Shown: positions 1 through 10,200, counted from the stretch's first letter. The stretch is DNA of 64,000 nt from Streptomyces sp. NBC_01460 (GCF_036227405.1 NZ_CP109473.1:5704001-5768000); one strand, 5' to 3'. Notes: generated from the sequence alone by a model not told the origin. Made by a program: numbers and translations.

Positions 1-21
1 GGGGTCGCGAGAGGAGAACCC

Positions 22-414
22 ATGTCGCTCGACGTCTCACCGGCGCTGTTGGAACAGGCCGAGCGAGGCGAGGTCGACGAAGCCGACTTCGTCGACTGCG
101 TCCGGACCTCCCTGCCCTACGCATGGGAGATGATCAGCTCCCTGGTGGCCCAGCTGAAGGTCGACGGCGGACAGTTCGCCGACAACCAGACGCCCCCGCC
201 GGACGAGCAGGCACGTGGTCAGCTGCTGCGCGCGCTCGCGAGTGATGCGATACGCGGCGCGCTGCAGCGGCACTTCGGAGTGCGTCTGGCATTCCAGAAC
301 TGCCACCGCCTCGCGGTGTTCCCGCTGGACGCCTCGGTCGACGAGCGACTGGCCCGCTTCACCTCGGTGAGAGGCCAGTTGCTCAACCAGTCGCCCGAAC
401 TCCGGGACTGCTGA
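22..414 (+). CDS. Conserved actinobacterial protein, SCO5389-like
   Basis: A 130-residue soluble protein with no signal peptide or membrane segment. It has an acidic N-terminal half and a basic C-terminal third (residues about 75-110) rich in Arg, His and Phe. The ATG is preceded by GAGGAGAA at good spacing, which supports the start. I recognise the sequence as a family highly conserved across streptomycetes (SCO5389 family), with no assigned function that I know of. It stands alone and converges on the oxidoreductase gene that follows. No catalytic motif is visible, so I do not propose a role. Confidence 0.85.
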   Translation: MSLDVSPALLEQAERGEVDEADFVDCVRTSLPYAWEMISSLVAQLKVDGGQFADNQTPPPDEQARGQLLRALASDAIRGALQRHFGVRLAFQNCHRLAVFPLDASVDERLARFTSVRGQLLNQSPELRDC

Positions 415-503
415 ACGCTTCTGCTGCCGCTCCGGGCCGCGGGAGGTGCAACTGGCTCCGGGGCGGCAGCCCCCGCACCACCAGGACCACCGGCGTGAAG
501 GGC

Positions 504-1535
504 TCACTCCAGCAACGGCAACACTTCCGTGCCCAGCCGCTGCACGTTCGTCTCGGTCGCCGCGAGATCGCCCGACCCCTCGACCATGAGGGCGAAGCGG
601 GTGATGCCCGTGCGCTCCGCCGTGGCCGCCAGGCGGTCGGCGGCGAACCGGGGCGGCCCCACCGGATGCAGGCCGCAGAGGAACTCCGTGTACGCCACGG
701 GGTCGCGCATCACCCGGTGCCGGCCGTCGACCGTCACATGGGCGCCCAGCCCCTGCCGCAGCCATCCCGGCATCGCCTTCACGAGCGTCTCCACGGCGTC
801 GGCGGGGCTGTCCGCGATCTGGGTCACCCCCGCGGACACATGTGCTACCCGCTCCACGACCTCCGCCGGCTGGCCGGCCTCGCGGGCGGCCGAGCGCCAC
901 AGAGCGACCATGTCGGCCTTCTCCTCGTCGCCGCAGTGCATCCCGAGGAGCATCGGCAAACCCTTTCCAGCGGCGAGTTCCACGCTTTTCGGCGAGGTGC
1001 ACGCGACGATCACCTCGGGGCCCGGCGGACCGTCCCCGAGGAGCTCGTCGGCCCGGGGCACGACGGCCACCTCACGGAAGCCGAAGCGCTCACCGCGCCC
1101 GGCCACCCGGGGCTTGCCGAGCCAGTCGAGCAGGAGGTCCAGCGACTCGGGGAAACCCTTCTCGTACGCCTCGAGCCCCGCGCCGAACACCTCCAGATCG
1201 ACCCAGGGGCCGCCGCGCCCCACCCCGAGGGTGAAGCGGCCGCCGCTGGTCAGGTGCAGCAGCGCGGCCTGCTCGCCGAGCATCACCGGGTGCTGGCTCG
1301 GCAGCACGCTCACCGCCGTGCCCACCCGGATCCTGCGGGTGCGGCCGAGCAGCAGGGCGGCCAGGGTCGTGGCGGACGGGCACACCCCGTACGGCACGAA
1401 ATGATGTTCCGCCAGCCAGACGGAATCGAGCCCGGACTCCTCCGCGACCTCCGCGGAGCGGACGGCCCGGTGCAGGGCCTCGCCCTGCCCCTGGCCCGGA
1501 AACTGTGCTGCCAGTACGAACGTTCCTACGCGCAT
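504..1535 (-). CDS. LLM-class flavin-dependent oxidoreductase
   Basis: A 343-residue luciferase-like monooxygenase-fold protein. The N-terminus (MRVGTFVLAAQFPGQGQGE) forms the first beta strand, followed by the family segments around DSVWLAEHHF (residues about 34-43) and a GVGRGGP loop near residue 105. Such enzymes use FMN or F420 supplied by a reductase; the substrate cannot be read from the sequence. I chose the ATG at 1535 because AGGAGG lies upstream at correct spacing; an upstream in-frame ATG at 1646 has no such support and would add a 37-residue unconserved-looking leader. The gene is divergent from the small zinc-ribbon-like gene at 1751. Confidence 0.85.
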   Translation of the reverse strand: MRVGTFVLAAQFPGQGQGEALHRAVRSAEVAEESGLDSVWLAEHHFVPYGVCPSATTLAALLLGRTRRIRVGTAVSVLPSQHPVMLGEQAALLHLTSGGRFTLGVGRGGPWVDLEVFGAGLEAYEKGFPESLDLLLDWLGKPRVAGRGERFGFREVAVVPRADELLGDGPPGPEVIVACTSPKSVELAAGKGLPMLLGMHCGDEEKADMVALWRSAAREAGQPAEVVERVAHVSAGVTQIADSPADAVETLVKAMPGWLRQGLGAHVTVDGRHRVMRDPVAYTEFLCGLHPVGPPRFAADRLAATAERTGITRFALMVEGSGDLAATETNVQRLGTEVLPLLE

Positions 1536-1577
1536 CGCCTTCTGCCTCCTTACGGCCGACGCGGCTGTCCCCCACTG

Positions 1578-1628
1578 GCAACAACGTCTGACACGTGCCA
1601 AGGGCACGGTCCAGGGCGAAGTTGTTGC
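1578..1628. promoter_or_regulatory. Nested inverted repeat between divergent genes
   Basis: In the 215-bp gap between the oxidoreductase (minus) and the gene at 1751 (plus), an outer 8-bp inverted repeat GCAACAAC / GTTGTTGC (1578-1585 and 1621-1628) encloses an inner CGTGCC / GGCACG pair. It could be a regulatory site or an RNA fold in either leader. I found no convincing -35/-10 pair beside it. Confidence 0.3.
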
Positions 1629-1750
1629 GATTTTCCGGTAACCCACCCGCCCCGCCGCTGCTCCCCTGTCACTCCCGACACCTGCCCGCAGCCGATGCCT
1701 CTAGGCTGGACGGGACGAACTGCCCGTACCGCCGCCCCGTGAGGTGTCCC

Positions 1751-2080
1751 GTGTCCCCGCGCCGCAACCGCCCCCGAGGCGGCGAGAGTCCTACCGGCAA
1801 CGCACGCGACGCGGGGGAACGGTACGGCGGGGGCGGTGACACGGAGAGCTGGCAGGGCGAGGAGTGGTCCGTGCGCCCGGTGAGCGGCGCGAGCGCGGCG
1901 GGCAAGCGCTACCGCTGCCCCGGCTGCGACCAGGAGATCCCCTCCGGCGTCCCGCACCTCGTCGCCTGGCCCGAGTTCGGCGGGATCGACGACCGCAGGC
2001 ACTGGCACAAGGCCTGCTGGAACGCGAAGGACCGCCGCACCACACGGGTGCAGCGGTCCAGGAACGCTCCGCGGTACTGA
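1751..2080 (+). CDS. Small zinc-ribbon-like protein (often named ATP/GTP-binding protein)
   Basis: A 109-residue protein with a disordered, Gly/Arg-rich N-terminal half and a compact C-terminal part. That part holds CPGCDQEI (a C-x2-C pair) and, about 35 residues later, HWHKACW, so four Cys/His ligands are available for one zinc ion. Streptomyces annotations often call it an ATP/GTP-binding protein, but I see no Walker motif. The start is GTG at 1751, behind a GAGG; an upstream ATG frame begins far back in non-conserved DNA. Its stop lies 1 nt from the convergent ABC permease. Function unknown. Confidence 0.75.
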   Translation: MSPRRNRPRGGESPTGNARDAGERYGGGGDTESWQGEEWSVRPVSGASAAGKRYRCPGCDQEIPSGVPHLVAWPEFGGIDDRRHWHKACWNAKDRRTTRVQRSRNAPRY

Positions 2081-2081
2081 G

Positions 2082-2972
2082 TCAGACGTCGCGGCGGTCC
2101 AGCGACACGAGGGCGGCGGCCATGGCCACCGCCGTCACGCCGAGGATGATCCAGAGCGGTTCCCAGCCGGTCGGCCCCGACGTGGTCACCGACGCGTCGT
2201 ACATCGCGCCGAGCTGGTTGGGGATGGAGTACTCGAAGAGAGCCTCCTGCACACCGGCGAGCGTCGGCGAGAACATGAACATCGCGAGGACCAGCGGGAG
2301 CAGCACCACCGCGATCATGATCGTGATGGCGCCCGCCGAGTGCCGGATGAGCGTGCCGAGCGCGAGCGAGAGCAGCCCGAGCGTCGCGACGTAGAGACCG
2401 ACCCCCACCGTGGAGCGCACCCAGGTGGCCGCGTCGGCCGTGGCGCCGTCCAGCATGGCCGTCTGCAGGACACCGACGACCCCGGTGGTCACCGTGGTGA
2501 TCGTGAAGGCGAGCAGGAAGAAGACGAGCGACTTCGCGACCAGCATCCGCGCCCGGCTCGGGCACGCCGTCAGCGTCGTACGGATCATCCCCGTGCCGTA
2601 CTCGGACGCGATGGTCAGCACGCCGAGGGTCATCACACAGATCGAGCCGAGCAGCACGCCGAAGAAGCCGAGGCTGAGGACGGGGGTGCCGTCCAGGTCG
2701 GCGTCCGACACGCTCACGGCGAACGCGGTGAGCAGGCCGATGCCGATCAGCAGCACGATCATCACGCCCAGCGTCCACATGGTGGAGCGCACGGAGCGGA
2801 TCTTCGTCCACTCCGAGGCGATCGCGTCACCGAGGCCGGGCGTGCGCACGGGGATCGGAGAGGCGTACAGGCCCGCCTGGCCGCCCCAGCCCTGCTGCGG
2901 CTGCTGGTACGGCGCCTGCGGGGCCTGGTGCGCCTGCGGGGGCGTCTGCGCGGGCGGCGGAGGCATCGTCAT
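2082..2972 (-). CDS. ABC-2 type permease with Pro/Gln-rich N-terminal tail
   Basis: A 296-residue integral membrane protein with about six transmembrane helices (residues about 70-280). It begins with a cytosolic Pro/Gln/Ala-rich tail of about 45 residues. The segment ASEWTKIRSVRSTMWTL is the usual amphipathic entry of the ABC-2 exporter permease family, and ASEYGTGMIRTTL is the conserved cytosolic loop. It overlaps the upstream ATPase gene by 4 nt (ATGA), so the two are translationally coupled. The transported substrate is unknown. A similar permease follows in the next operon, suggesting duplication. Confidence 0.85.
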   Translation of the reverse strand: MTMPPPPAQTPPQAHQAPQAPYQQPQQGWGGQAGLYASPIPVRTPGLGDAIASEWTKIRSVRSTMWTLGVMIVLLIGIGLLTAFAVSVSDADLDGTPVLSLGFFGVLLGSICVMTLGVLTIASEYGTGMIRTTLTACPSRARMLVAKSLVFFLLAFTITTVTTGVVGVLQTAMLDGATADAATWVRSTVGVGLYVATLGLLSLALGTLIRHSAGAITIMIAVVLLPLVLAMFMFSPTLAGVQEALFEYSIPNQLGAMYDASVTTSGPTGWEPLWIILGVTAVAMAAALVSLDRRDV

Positions 2973-4099
2973 CGGGGGTCCTCGCTGGTCTTGCGCTCGG
3001 GCCGGTCCGCGGGAACGGCGGGTGCGGCGTACGGGTTCTGTCCCGGGGGCGGCGGGGCGTACCAGCTCTGCTGCGGGACCTCGGGCGGAGGCTGCGGGGT
3101 CCGACCGGGCTGCCCGTGGGCCGCCTCGTGGCCGGGGTGCCCGTAGCCGGGCGCCGGCAGCTGGAGCCCCGCCTTGGCGTCCACCGTCGACCGGTAGTCC
3201 ACGGCGCCCTGCGTCATCCGCATGTACGCCTCCTCCAGGGACGCCTGGTGCGGCGAGAGCTCCCACAGCCGGACGTCCGCCCCGTGGGCCAGATCGCTGA
3301 TCCGGGGCAGCCCGAGCCCCATGACGCGCAGGGCGCCGTCCGGCTCCGACACGACCCGGCCGCCCGCCTCCGTCAGCGAGGCCGTCAGCTTCTCCCGCAG
3401 CTCCGGGCCGTCCGACGAGACGCGCACCCGGGCGAAGTCGGCGGAGTTGGCCGAGATGAAGTCGGTGACGCTCATGTCGGAGAGCAGCTGCCCGCGGCCG
3501 ATCACGATCAGGTGATCGGCGGTGAGCGCCATCTCGCTCATCAGGTGGCTGGAGACGAAGACCGTGCGCCCCTCGGAGGCCAGCTGCTTCATCAGGTTGC
3601 GGACCCAGAGGATCCCCTCGGGGTCCAGGCCGTTGACCGGCTCGTCGAAGAGCAGCACCTGCGGGTCGCCGAGCAGCGCCGCCGCGATGCCGAGCCGCTG
3701 GCCCATGCCGAGGGAGAAGCCCTTGGACCGCTTCTTCGCGACGTCCTGCAGCCCGACGACGCCGAGGACCTCGTCCACCCGTGCCGCGGGGATGCCGGCC
3801 AGCTGGGCCAGGCTCAGGAGGTGGTTGCGGGCGCTGCGACCGCCGTGCACGGCCTTGGCGTCGAGCAGTGCCCCCACCTGGCGCGGAGCGTTCGGGAGGC
3901 TGCGGAAGGCATGGCCGCCGATCGTGACGTGTCCCGACGTCGGCCGGTCCAGGCCGAGCATCATGCGCATGGTGGTGGACTTCCCCGACCCGTTGGGACC
4001 GAGGAACCCCGTGACGGCACCCGGCCGTACCTGGAAGGAAAGGTTGTGCACGGCCGTCTTCGCGCCGTAGCGCTTGGTCAGGCCGACTGCCTCGATCAT
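2969..4099 (-). CDS. ABC transporter ATP-binding protein (ABC-2 pair 1)
   Basis: A 376-residue ATPase. Walker A is GPNGSGKST near residue 38; the signature region reads LGMGQRLGIAAAL; Walker B is VLLFDEPVNGLDPEG; the switch His is in VSSHLMSEM. After the ATPase core comes a regulatory domain and a Pro/Gly/His-rich tail of about 60 residues. That tail resembles the low-complexity N-terminus of its permease partner. I chose the start at MIEAVGLTKRYG (4099) because family members begin there. It energises the permease encoded immediately downstream. Confidence 0.87.
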   Translation of the reverse strand: MIEAVGLTKRYGAKTAVHNLSFQVRPGAVTGFLGPNGSGKSTTMRMMLGLDRPTSGHVTIGGHAFRSLPNAPRQVGALLDAKAVHGGRSARNHLLSLAQLAGIPAARVDEVLGVVGLQDVAKKRSKGFSLGMGQRLGIAAALLGDPQVLLFDEPVNGLDPEGILWVRNLMKQLASEGRTVFVSSHLMSEMALTADHLIVIGRGQLLSDMSVTDFISANSADFARVRVSSDGPELREKLTASLTEAGGRVVSEPDGALRVMGLGLPRISDLAHGADVRLWELSPHQASLEEAYMRMTQGAVDYRSTVDAKAGLQLPAPGYGHPGHEAAHGQPGRTPQPPPEVPQQSWYAPPPPGQNPYAAPAVPADRPERKTSEDPR

Positions 4100-4234
4100 T
4101 CTCCAGCCCCATCGACTTATCTGTCGTCGGGGCCCAGGCCTCAGCCGCACGCCCCCGTAAGAGTTAGGAGGATAACCAGCCGCCGGCGGTTCCGGCCAAG
4201 CCGTGACCCGGAGCGCCGGAGCGCCGGGCGCCGC

Positions 4235-5023
4235 TCAGGCGTCCCGCTTCTTCAGTACGAGGTAGCCGCCGGCCAGCGCCGCCACCACCCACAGGGCCAT
4301 GATCCCGAGCCCCGCCCAGGGGCCGTAGGGCGCGGGGTCGCTGTTCAGGGCGTCCGGGACCACCTGCATGATCTTGGAGCCGGCCTGGTCGGGGAAGTAC
4401 CGGGCCACGCTCTTCGCCCCGGGGACCGCCGAGAGGATCTGCGAGACGAGGAAGAAGAACGGCATCAGGATGCCGAGCGACAGCATGGAGCTGCGCAGCA
4501 TCGTGGCCACGCCCATGGAGAAGACCGCGATCAGCCCCATGTAGACGCCGCCGCCGAAGACCGCGCGCAGCACGTTCTGCGCGCCGAGGTCGGTGCCGCG
4601 GTCGCCGAGCAGCGCCTGGCTGAGGAAGAAGGTCACGAAGCTGGTGGCGAGACCGACCACCAGGGCGAGGACGCCGGCCACGGCGATCTTGCTGAAGAGG
4701 AACGACCCGCGCTGCGGCACGGCCGCGAGCGAGGTGCGGATCATCCCGGAGCTGTACTCCGTGCCCACCACCAGGACACCGAAGACGACCATCGCCAGCT
4801 GTCCCAGGACCATTCCGGAGAAGCTCACGAACGTCGGGTCGAAGGTGGCCCGCTCGGCGTCGGAGAGATCGTCGAACTGGCTGTTCAGCAGGGCGCTGAG
4901 CGCTGCCCCCATGGCGACGGTGACGACGAACGCGCACACCAGCGTCCAAGTGGTCGACGAGACCGTACGGATCTTGGTCCACTCGGAATTCAGGACCGCG
5001 GGTACCGATGCCATCGCCGTCAC
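4235..5023 (-). CDS. ABC-2 type permease (pair 2)
   Basis: A 262-residue membrane protein with about six helices, homologous to the permease at 2082-2972: it shares the SEWTKIRTVSSTTWTL entry and the GTEYSSGMIRTSL loop. It lacks the Pro/Gln tail. The GTG at 5023 overlaps the stop of the upstream ATPase (GTGA) and is preceded by AAGGGGG, so I preferred it to the ATG three codons in. It probably exports or inserts a substrate across the cytoplasmic membrane. Substrate unknown. Confidence 0.83.
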   Translation of the reverse strand: MTAMASVPAVLNSEWTKIRTVSSTTWTLVCAFVVTVAMGAALSALLNSQFDDLSDAERATFDPTFVSFSGMVLGQLAMVVFGVLVVGTEYSSGMIRTSLAAVPQRGSFLFSKIAVAGVLALVVGLATSFVTFFLSQALLGDRGTDLGAQNVLRAVFGGGVYMGLIAVFSMGVATMLRSSMLSLGILMPFFFLVSQILSAVPGAKSVARYFPDQAGSKIMQVVPDALNSDPAPYGPWAGLGIMALWVVAALAGGYLVLKKRDA

Positions 5024-6030
5024 GCCCCCTTCGTGCCGTCGTCGGCCGTGCGGCCGCCGGTCTGCTGCGGGCTCCACCCCTCGCCCCAGTGCGGACCCAC
5101 CTGTGGTGGCGGGGCACCGTCGCGTTCGGAGTGGGCGTGGTACTCCACGGAGCCCGCTGTCATCTGCATGAAGGCCTCCTCCAGGGAGGCCCGCTGGGCG
5201 CTGAGCTCGTGCAGCACGATCCCGTGCCGGCCGGCGAGCTCACCGAGCCGCTCGGGGGCCTCACCGTCGATCTCCAGCGTGCCGTTGCCCGACTCGACCG
5301 CCACGACGCCCTCCGCGTGCAGCACGTCGCGCAGGCGCTCCTGCTCCGGCGAGCGCATCCGCACGAAACTGCGGGAGTTCTCCTGGATGAAATCGGCCAT
5401 CGACGTGTCGGCGAGCAGCTTTCCTTGCCCGATGACGATCAAATGATCCGCGGTCAGGGCCATTTCGCTCATCAGATGGGAGGAGACGAAGATCGTCCGG
5501 CCTTCCGCGGCGAGGGTCTTCATCAGATTCCGGATCCAGTGGATTCCCTCCGGGTCCAGACCGTTGACGGGTTCGTCGAACATCAGGATCTCGGGGTCGC
5601 CCAGCAGCGCCGCGGCGATTCCCAGCCGCTGGCCCATACCGAGGGAGAAACCCTTGGACTTCTTCTTCGCCACCGCGCTCAGACCGACCGTGTCGAGCAC
5701 GTGGGAGACCCGGCTCACCGGGATGCGGTTGCTCTGGGCGAGACACAGGAGGTTGTTGTACGCGCTGCGACCGCCGTGCATCGACTTGGCGTCGAGCAGC
5801 GCCCCGATGTGCTTGAGCGGCTCCTGGAGCTCGCGGTAGTGGCGGCCGTCGATGCGCACCGTGCCGCTGGTCGGGTTGTCGAGGTCGAGCATCATCCGCA
5901 TGGTCGTGGACTTGCCCGCCCCGTTCGGGCCGAGGAACCCGGTCACCATCCCGGGCCTGACCCGGCATGACAGATGGTCGACGGCAACCTTGTTGCCGAA
6001 GCGTTTGGTGAGGCCGTCGAGCTCGATCAT
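5020..6030 (-). CDS. ABC transporter ATP-binding protein (ABC-2 pair 2)
   Basis: A 336-residue ATPase with Walker A GPNGAGKST, signature LGMGQRLGIA, Walker B ILMFDEPVNGLDPEG and switch segment VSSHLMSEM. It is highly similar to the ATPase at 2969-4099 over the first 220 residues, and the tandem order ATPase-permease is repeated. This indicates a local duplication of one transporter operon. The start is ATG 6030 (MIELDGLTKRFG); a GTG three codons upstream is also possible. The C-terminal tail is shorter than in pair 1. Confidence 0.87.
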   Translation of the reverse strand: MIELDGLTKRFGNKVAVDHLSCRVRPGMVTGFLGPNGAGKSTTMRMMLDLDNPTSGTVRIDGRHYRELQEPLKHIGALLDAKSMHGGRSAYNNLLCLAQSNRIPVSRVSHVLDTVGLSAVAKKKSKGFSLGMGQRLGIAAALLGDPEILMFDEPVNGLDPEGIHWIRNLMKTLAAEGRTIFVSSHLMSEMALTADHLIVIGQGKLLADTSMADFIQENSRSFVRMRSPEQERLRDVLHAEGVVAVESGNGTLEIDGEAPERLGELAGRHGIVLHELSAQRASLEEAFMQMTAGSVEYHAHSERDGAPPPQVGPHWGEGWSPQQTGGRTADDGTKGA

Positions 6031-6121
6031 GCCGCTCACGCTAGAGCGGCCGCGCGCCCGGCGCCACCACAAAGGCGGAACCGGGCGCGTGAAGGGGCAC
6101 TTCCGACGTACGTGCGGTCGG

Positions 6122-7060
6122 TCAGCGGGTCTGCTGGGCGGGGACCCCGCGGGTGGCGGAGTCGTCCTCGACCGGGGAGCCGGCGGCGGCGACCGCGGCA
6201 CCCGTCAGCGTCGCCAGCATCTCGCGGACGTTGGTCAGCTGGGCGTTGATCGAGTCGCGGCGGTTGGTCAGCGCCGCCAGCTCGCGCTCCGATTCGCTGC
6301 GGATCCGGTCGGCCTTGGCGTTGGCGTCCGCCACGATGTCCTCGGCCTGGCGCTGAGCCGTCTCCACCGTCTGACGGGCACGGCGCTCGGCGTCCGTACG
6401 GAGCTTCTCGGCCTCCAGGCGGAGCTGCTCCGCGCGGTGCTCGATCTCGGCGAGACGCTTCTCGGCCTTCGCCTGACGGGACGCGAGGTCGCGCTCCGAC
6501 TGCTCACGGCGCTTGGCGAGGTTCGTCTCGAAGTCCGCGGCGGCCTGGGCGGCCTTGGCGCGGGTCTCCTCGAAGAGGGCGTCGGCCTCCTCGCGCTTCT
6601 GCTGGGCGTCCTTCTGGGCGTCGGTGCGGAGCGTGCTCGCCTCGCCCTTGGCCTTCTCGACGATACGGACGCCCTCGTCCTCGGCCTTCGCCTTGCGATC
6701 CGCGGCGAACGTCTCCGCGTCGTTGCGCACCTGCTGGGCGGCCGACTCGGCCAGCTCGCGGTGCTGCTCGGCCGCGCGGCGGGCCTCCTCACGCAGGTCC
6801 TTCGCCTCCTCCTCGGCGAGACGGAGGATCTTCTCGACGCGGGCGCCGAGACCGGCGTACGACGGCTCGGCGTCGTTGACCTGGGCCTGGGCGTTCTGCG
6901 TCTCGAGGTGGAGTTCCTCGATGCGCTTTTCCAGAGAGGTGATACGGGCGAGAGCACTGTCACGGTCGGCGACGAGTTTGGTAATGCGGTCGTCCACCTG
7001 ACCGCGGTCGTATCCACGTCGCACGAGCTCGAAGCCGAAGGGGGAGGAAGGGTCGCTCAT
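6122..7060 (-). CDS. filP: FilP, intermediate-filament-like coiled-coil protein
   Basis: A 312-residue protein that is almost entirely coiled coil. It opens with a DivIVA-like segment (FGFELVRRGYDRGQVDDRI, residues 9-27), then has long runs of A/E/K/R heptads from about residue 30 to 285, and a short flexible tail. Length, composition and location next to scy identify FilP. FilP forms cytoskeletal filaments at hyphal tips and interacts with DivIVA and Scy in apical growth. No signal peptide or membrane segment. A promoter with good hexamers lies just upstream. Confidence 0.93.
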   Translation of the reverse strand: MSDPSSPFGFELVRRGYDRGQVDDRITKLVADRDSALARITSLEKRIEELHLETQNAQAQVNDAEPSYAGLGARVEKILRLAEEEAKDLREEARRAAEQHRELAESAAQQVRNDAETFAADRKAKAEDEGVRIVEKAKGEASTLRTDAQKDAQQKREEADALFEETRAKAAQAAADFETNLAKRREQSERDLASRQAKAEKRLAEIEHRAEQLRLEAEKLRTDAERRARQTVETAQRQAEDIVADANAKADRIRSESERELAALTNRRDSINAQLTNVREMLATLTGAAVAAAGSPVEDDSATRGVPAQQTR

Positions 7061-7100
7061 GGGGTTCCTGTCGAATGAGACCGGTGAGGTGTTAGAGGGA

Positions 7101-7127
7101 ATCCTAGGGGCCTGGGCGGCGTGTCAA
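7101..7127 (-). promoter_or_regulatory. Candidate housekeeping promoter of filP
   Basis: On the minus strand, TTGACA (7122-7127) and TAGGAT (7101-7106) match the streptomycete HrdB-type hexamers. The spacer is only 15 nt, shorter than the usual 17-18. The predicted transcription start would be about 35 nt upstream of the filP ATG. Confidence 0.5.
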
Positions 7128-7235
7128 CGTGAAGATGCCGCTTTGGTATGGAGAATGACACCCCTTTTGAGTGGCTGACCCCCGGAGCACTTGCGGCCCG
7201 AAGGCTTGAATGTTCATGGCAAAGTTCACGAGCGG

Positions 7236-10200
7236 CTACCCGTCCGACGCCTTGCCACCCGACCGGGTACCCGCCGACGCGCCGGCCTTGACGCCCCCGG
7301 CGCCACCGCCAGACGCCTTGCCCGTCCCACCCGGAGCCTCGAAAGATTCCAACGCCTCGAGGACGTCCTGGACACGGGAGATCTCCGTATTGATGTCCTC
7401 GCGCCTGCGGACCAGCAGGTCCAGCTCCCGGCGTCCCTCGTCGACCGTCTGCTTGGCCTCGGCCTCCGCGTCGGCACGCAGCTTCTCGGCCACGCGGGTC
7501 AGTTCGGCCTTCTTGGTCTCGGCCTCCTTGAGGAGCGACTCGGCGCGCTTCACGGCGGCGATACGGACCTTGCTCGCCTCCGAGTTCGCGTCCGAGATGA
7601 GCTCCTTGGCCTTGGCCTCGGCCTCGTCCCGCTGTTCCGTCGCCGCCTTCATCAGCTTGTCGACGCGCTCGCCCGCCGTCTTCATCTGCTCGGAGGTCTC
7701 GCGCCGGGCGCGCTCGTGCAGTTCCTCGATCTCGCTCTCGATCCGGGTCCTGAGCTCCTCCGCCCGCTCCCGGGTGGCGGTGGCGTCCCGGCGGGCGCCG
7801 ACGAGCAGCTCGTCCGCGTCCGTACGGGCCCGCTCCACCAGGGTGTTGCCCTCGACCGTGGCCTCCGAGGTGATGCGGACCGCCTCGTTGCGCGCGGCGC
7901 CGACCATCCTGTCGGCCTGCTCCTCGGCCTCGGTGGCGGCACGCAGCGCCTCCTCCTGGGCCTTCTCGACGAGCTGGTCGGCCTGTTCGGCGGCGTCGGT
8001 ACGGCGCTTCGCCGCGGCCTCGCGCGCCTCGTCCAGCAGCCGGTCCGCCTCCTGGCGGGCCTCCGCGCGCACCTGCTCGGCCGCGGACTCGGCGTCGGCA
8101 CGGAGCCGCTCCGACTCCTCGCGGGTGCGGGCGGCGTGCTCCTGGGCGGAACCGACGGTCTGCGCCGCCTCCGCGCGCAGCCGTTCCGCCTCGTCGGCCG
8201 CCTCGCCGACGAAGCGCTCCGACTGCTCGGTGGCCTCGGTGCGGACCCGCTCGCTCTCGGTCGTCGCCTCGGCCATGAGCCGGTCGGCCTGCGCCGCCGC
8301 CTCGGTACGGATCCGGTTGGCGTCCTCCCGGGCCTCGCCGCGGGCACGCGCGGCGTCCTGCTCCGCCGATGCCAGGGCGTCGGAGGCCTCCGTACGGACC
8401 CGCTGGCTGTACTCCGACGTGTCCGAGCGCAGCTTCTCCGACTCGGCGATGGCCTCGGAGACGGTCCGCTCGGCCAGGGTCTTGGCCGCTTCCGACTCCT
8501 CGTGCGCGACCTGGCGGGTCCGGTTGGCGTCCTCGGTGGCCCGCTCGCGCTCGGCGTAGGCGTCGGAGCGGACCCGGTCCGCCTCCTCCTGTGCCTCGGT
8601 CCTCGTCCGTTCCGCCGCGTGCTCGGCGGCGGAGCGCAGCCCGGTGATCTCCTCCTCGGCCTGCTCCTGCAGCCCGGCGACGGAGTCGCGCACCTGCTGG
8701 GCGGTCTGTTCGGCGGCCGAGACCAGCTCGGATGCCCGGCGCTCCGCCTCCTCGACCAGGCGCTGGGCCTCCGCCTGGGCCTCCTCGACCCGCTTGCGGG
8801 CGGAGGCGAGGAGCTCCTCGCTCTGCTCGCGGGCGCGCTCGCGCTCCTGCTCCGCCTCGGCGCGCGCGGAGTCGAGCGCCTCCTCGGCGGCACGGCGGCG
8901 GCGGTTGGCCTCCTCCTGGGCGGCGGCGAGGGCCTCGGCGGCCTCGGTGCCGACCCGCTCGGCGGCGGCCGCGGCCTCGGAACGCACCCGGTCGGCGTTC
9001 TCCTGAGCCTCGTTCTTCAGGCGCTCGGCCTCCGTGGCGGCCTCGCTCCGCAGCCGTACGGCGACGGACTCGCCCTCGGCACGGGACCGCGCGGCGTCGG
9101 CGGCGGCCTCGGTGCGCAGCCGCTCGGCCTCCGTCGTGGCCTGCTCCTGGAGCGTACGGACCCGCTCGGCCGCCTCCGCGCGCAGACGCTCGGACTCCTC
9201 GCTCGTCTCGCGGCGGATCCGCTCCGCCGCCGTACGCGCCTCGGTGAGCGCCTCCTCGGCCGCGGTGACCCGGGACTCGGCCTCGGTGTGCAGCCGGGTC
9301 AGCTCGTCGGCCGCCTCGGTCCTGCGGGCCTCGACCCCGCGCTCGGTCTCCTCACGCAGCTCCTCGGCCGCCTTCTCCGCGGCGGCGGTCAGGGCGGTGG
9401 CCTGCTCCTCGGCCTCGGCGCGCAGCTTCTCCGCCTCGGCGCGGCTGCGCTCCAGCGCTTCCTCTGCCTGCTTGCGCAGGGTGGCGGCGCGCTCGGCCGC
9501 TTCGGTCCTGACCCGCTCGCTCTCGGTGCCGGCGGAGGTCCGCAGCTCCTCGGCGTCGGACTTGGCCTCGGTGAGCAGCTCCTCGGCGGTGCGGGCGCCC
9601 TCCTCCAGCTGCTGGACGGCCTCGCGGCGGGCCTCGCCGCGGATCCGCTCGCCCTCGGCCACGGCCTCGGAGCGCAGCTGCTCGGCCTCGCCGCGGAGGC
9701 GGCGCGCCTCCTCCTGCAGCTCGACGGTCTTGGCCCGGTACTCCTTGGTGTCGTCCTTGGCCGCGCCCTTGAGCTGGTCGGCCTGCTCGGCGGCCTCGCC
9801 GCGCAGCCGGTCCGCCTCGGCCTCGGCCTCGCGGCGGATCCGGTCGGCCTCCTCACCGGCGGCCCTGGTCGTGGACCTGGCGTCGTCGGAGGCCTTGGTC
9901 AGCACCTCCTCGGCGCTGCGGGCCGCCTTCGCGAGCTGTGCCGCGGCGTCCTCGGCGGCCAGGGTGCGGGCCTTCTCCGCGGCCTCCGCGACGACGCGCT
10001 CGGCCTCGGCCCGGGCGTCGACGAGCGCCTGTTCGGCCTCTTCCTTGAGCGTCTCGGCCTGCTTGGTGGCCTCGCCGACCAGCCGGGCGATCTCGGACCT
10101 GGCCGTGCGCGTGCGCTGCTCGTTCTGCGACTCGGCGCCGGCCAGCCGCTTGACCGCGGCCTCCTTCGCCTCGGCGAGGACCTTCTCGGCCTCCAGCCGG

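Noticed and set aside
2082..6030. The two ABC-2 operons as an antibiotic self-resistance island
   Set aside because: No biosynthetic genes are adjacent and the families are common in core streptomycete DNA.
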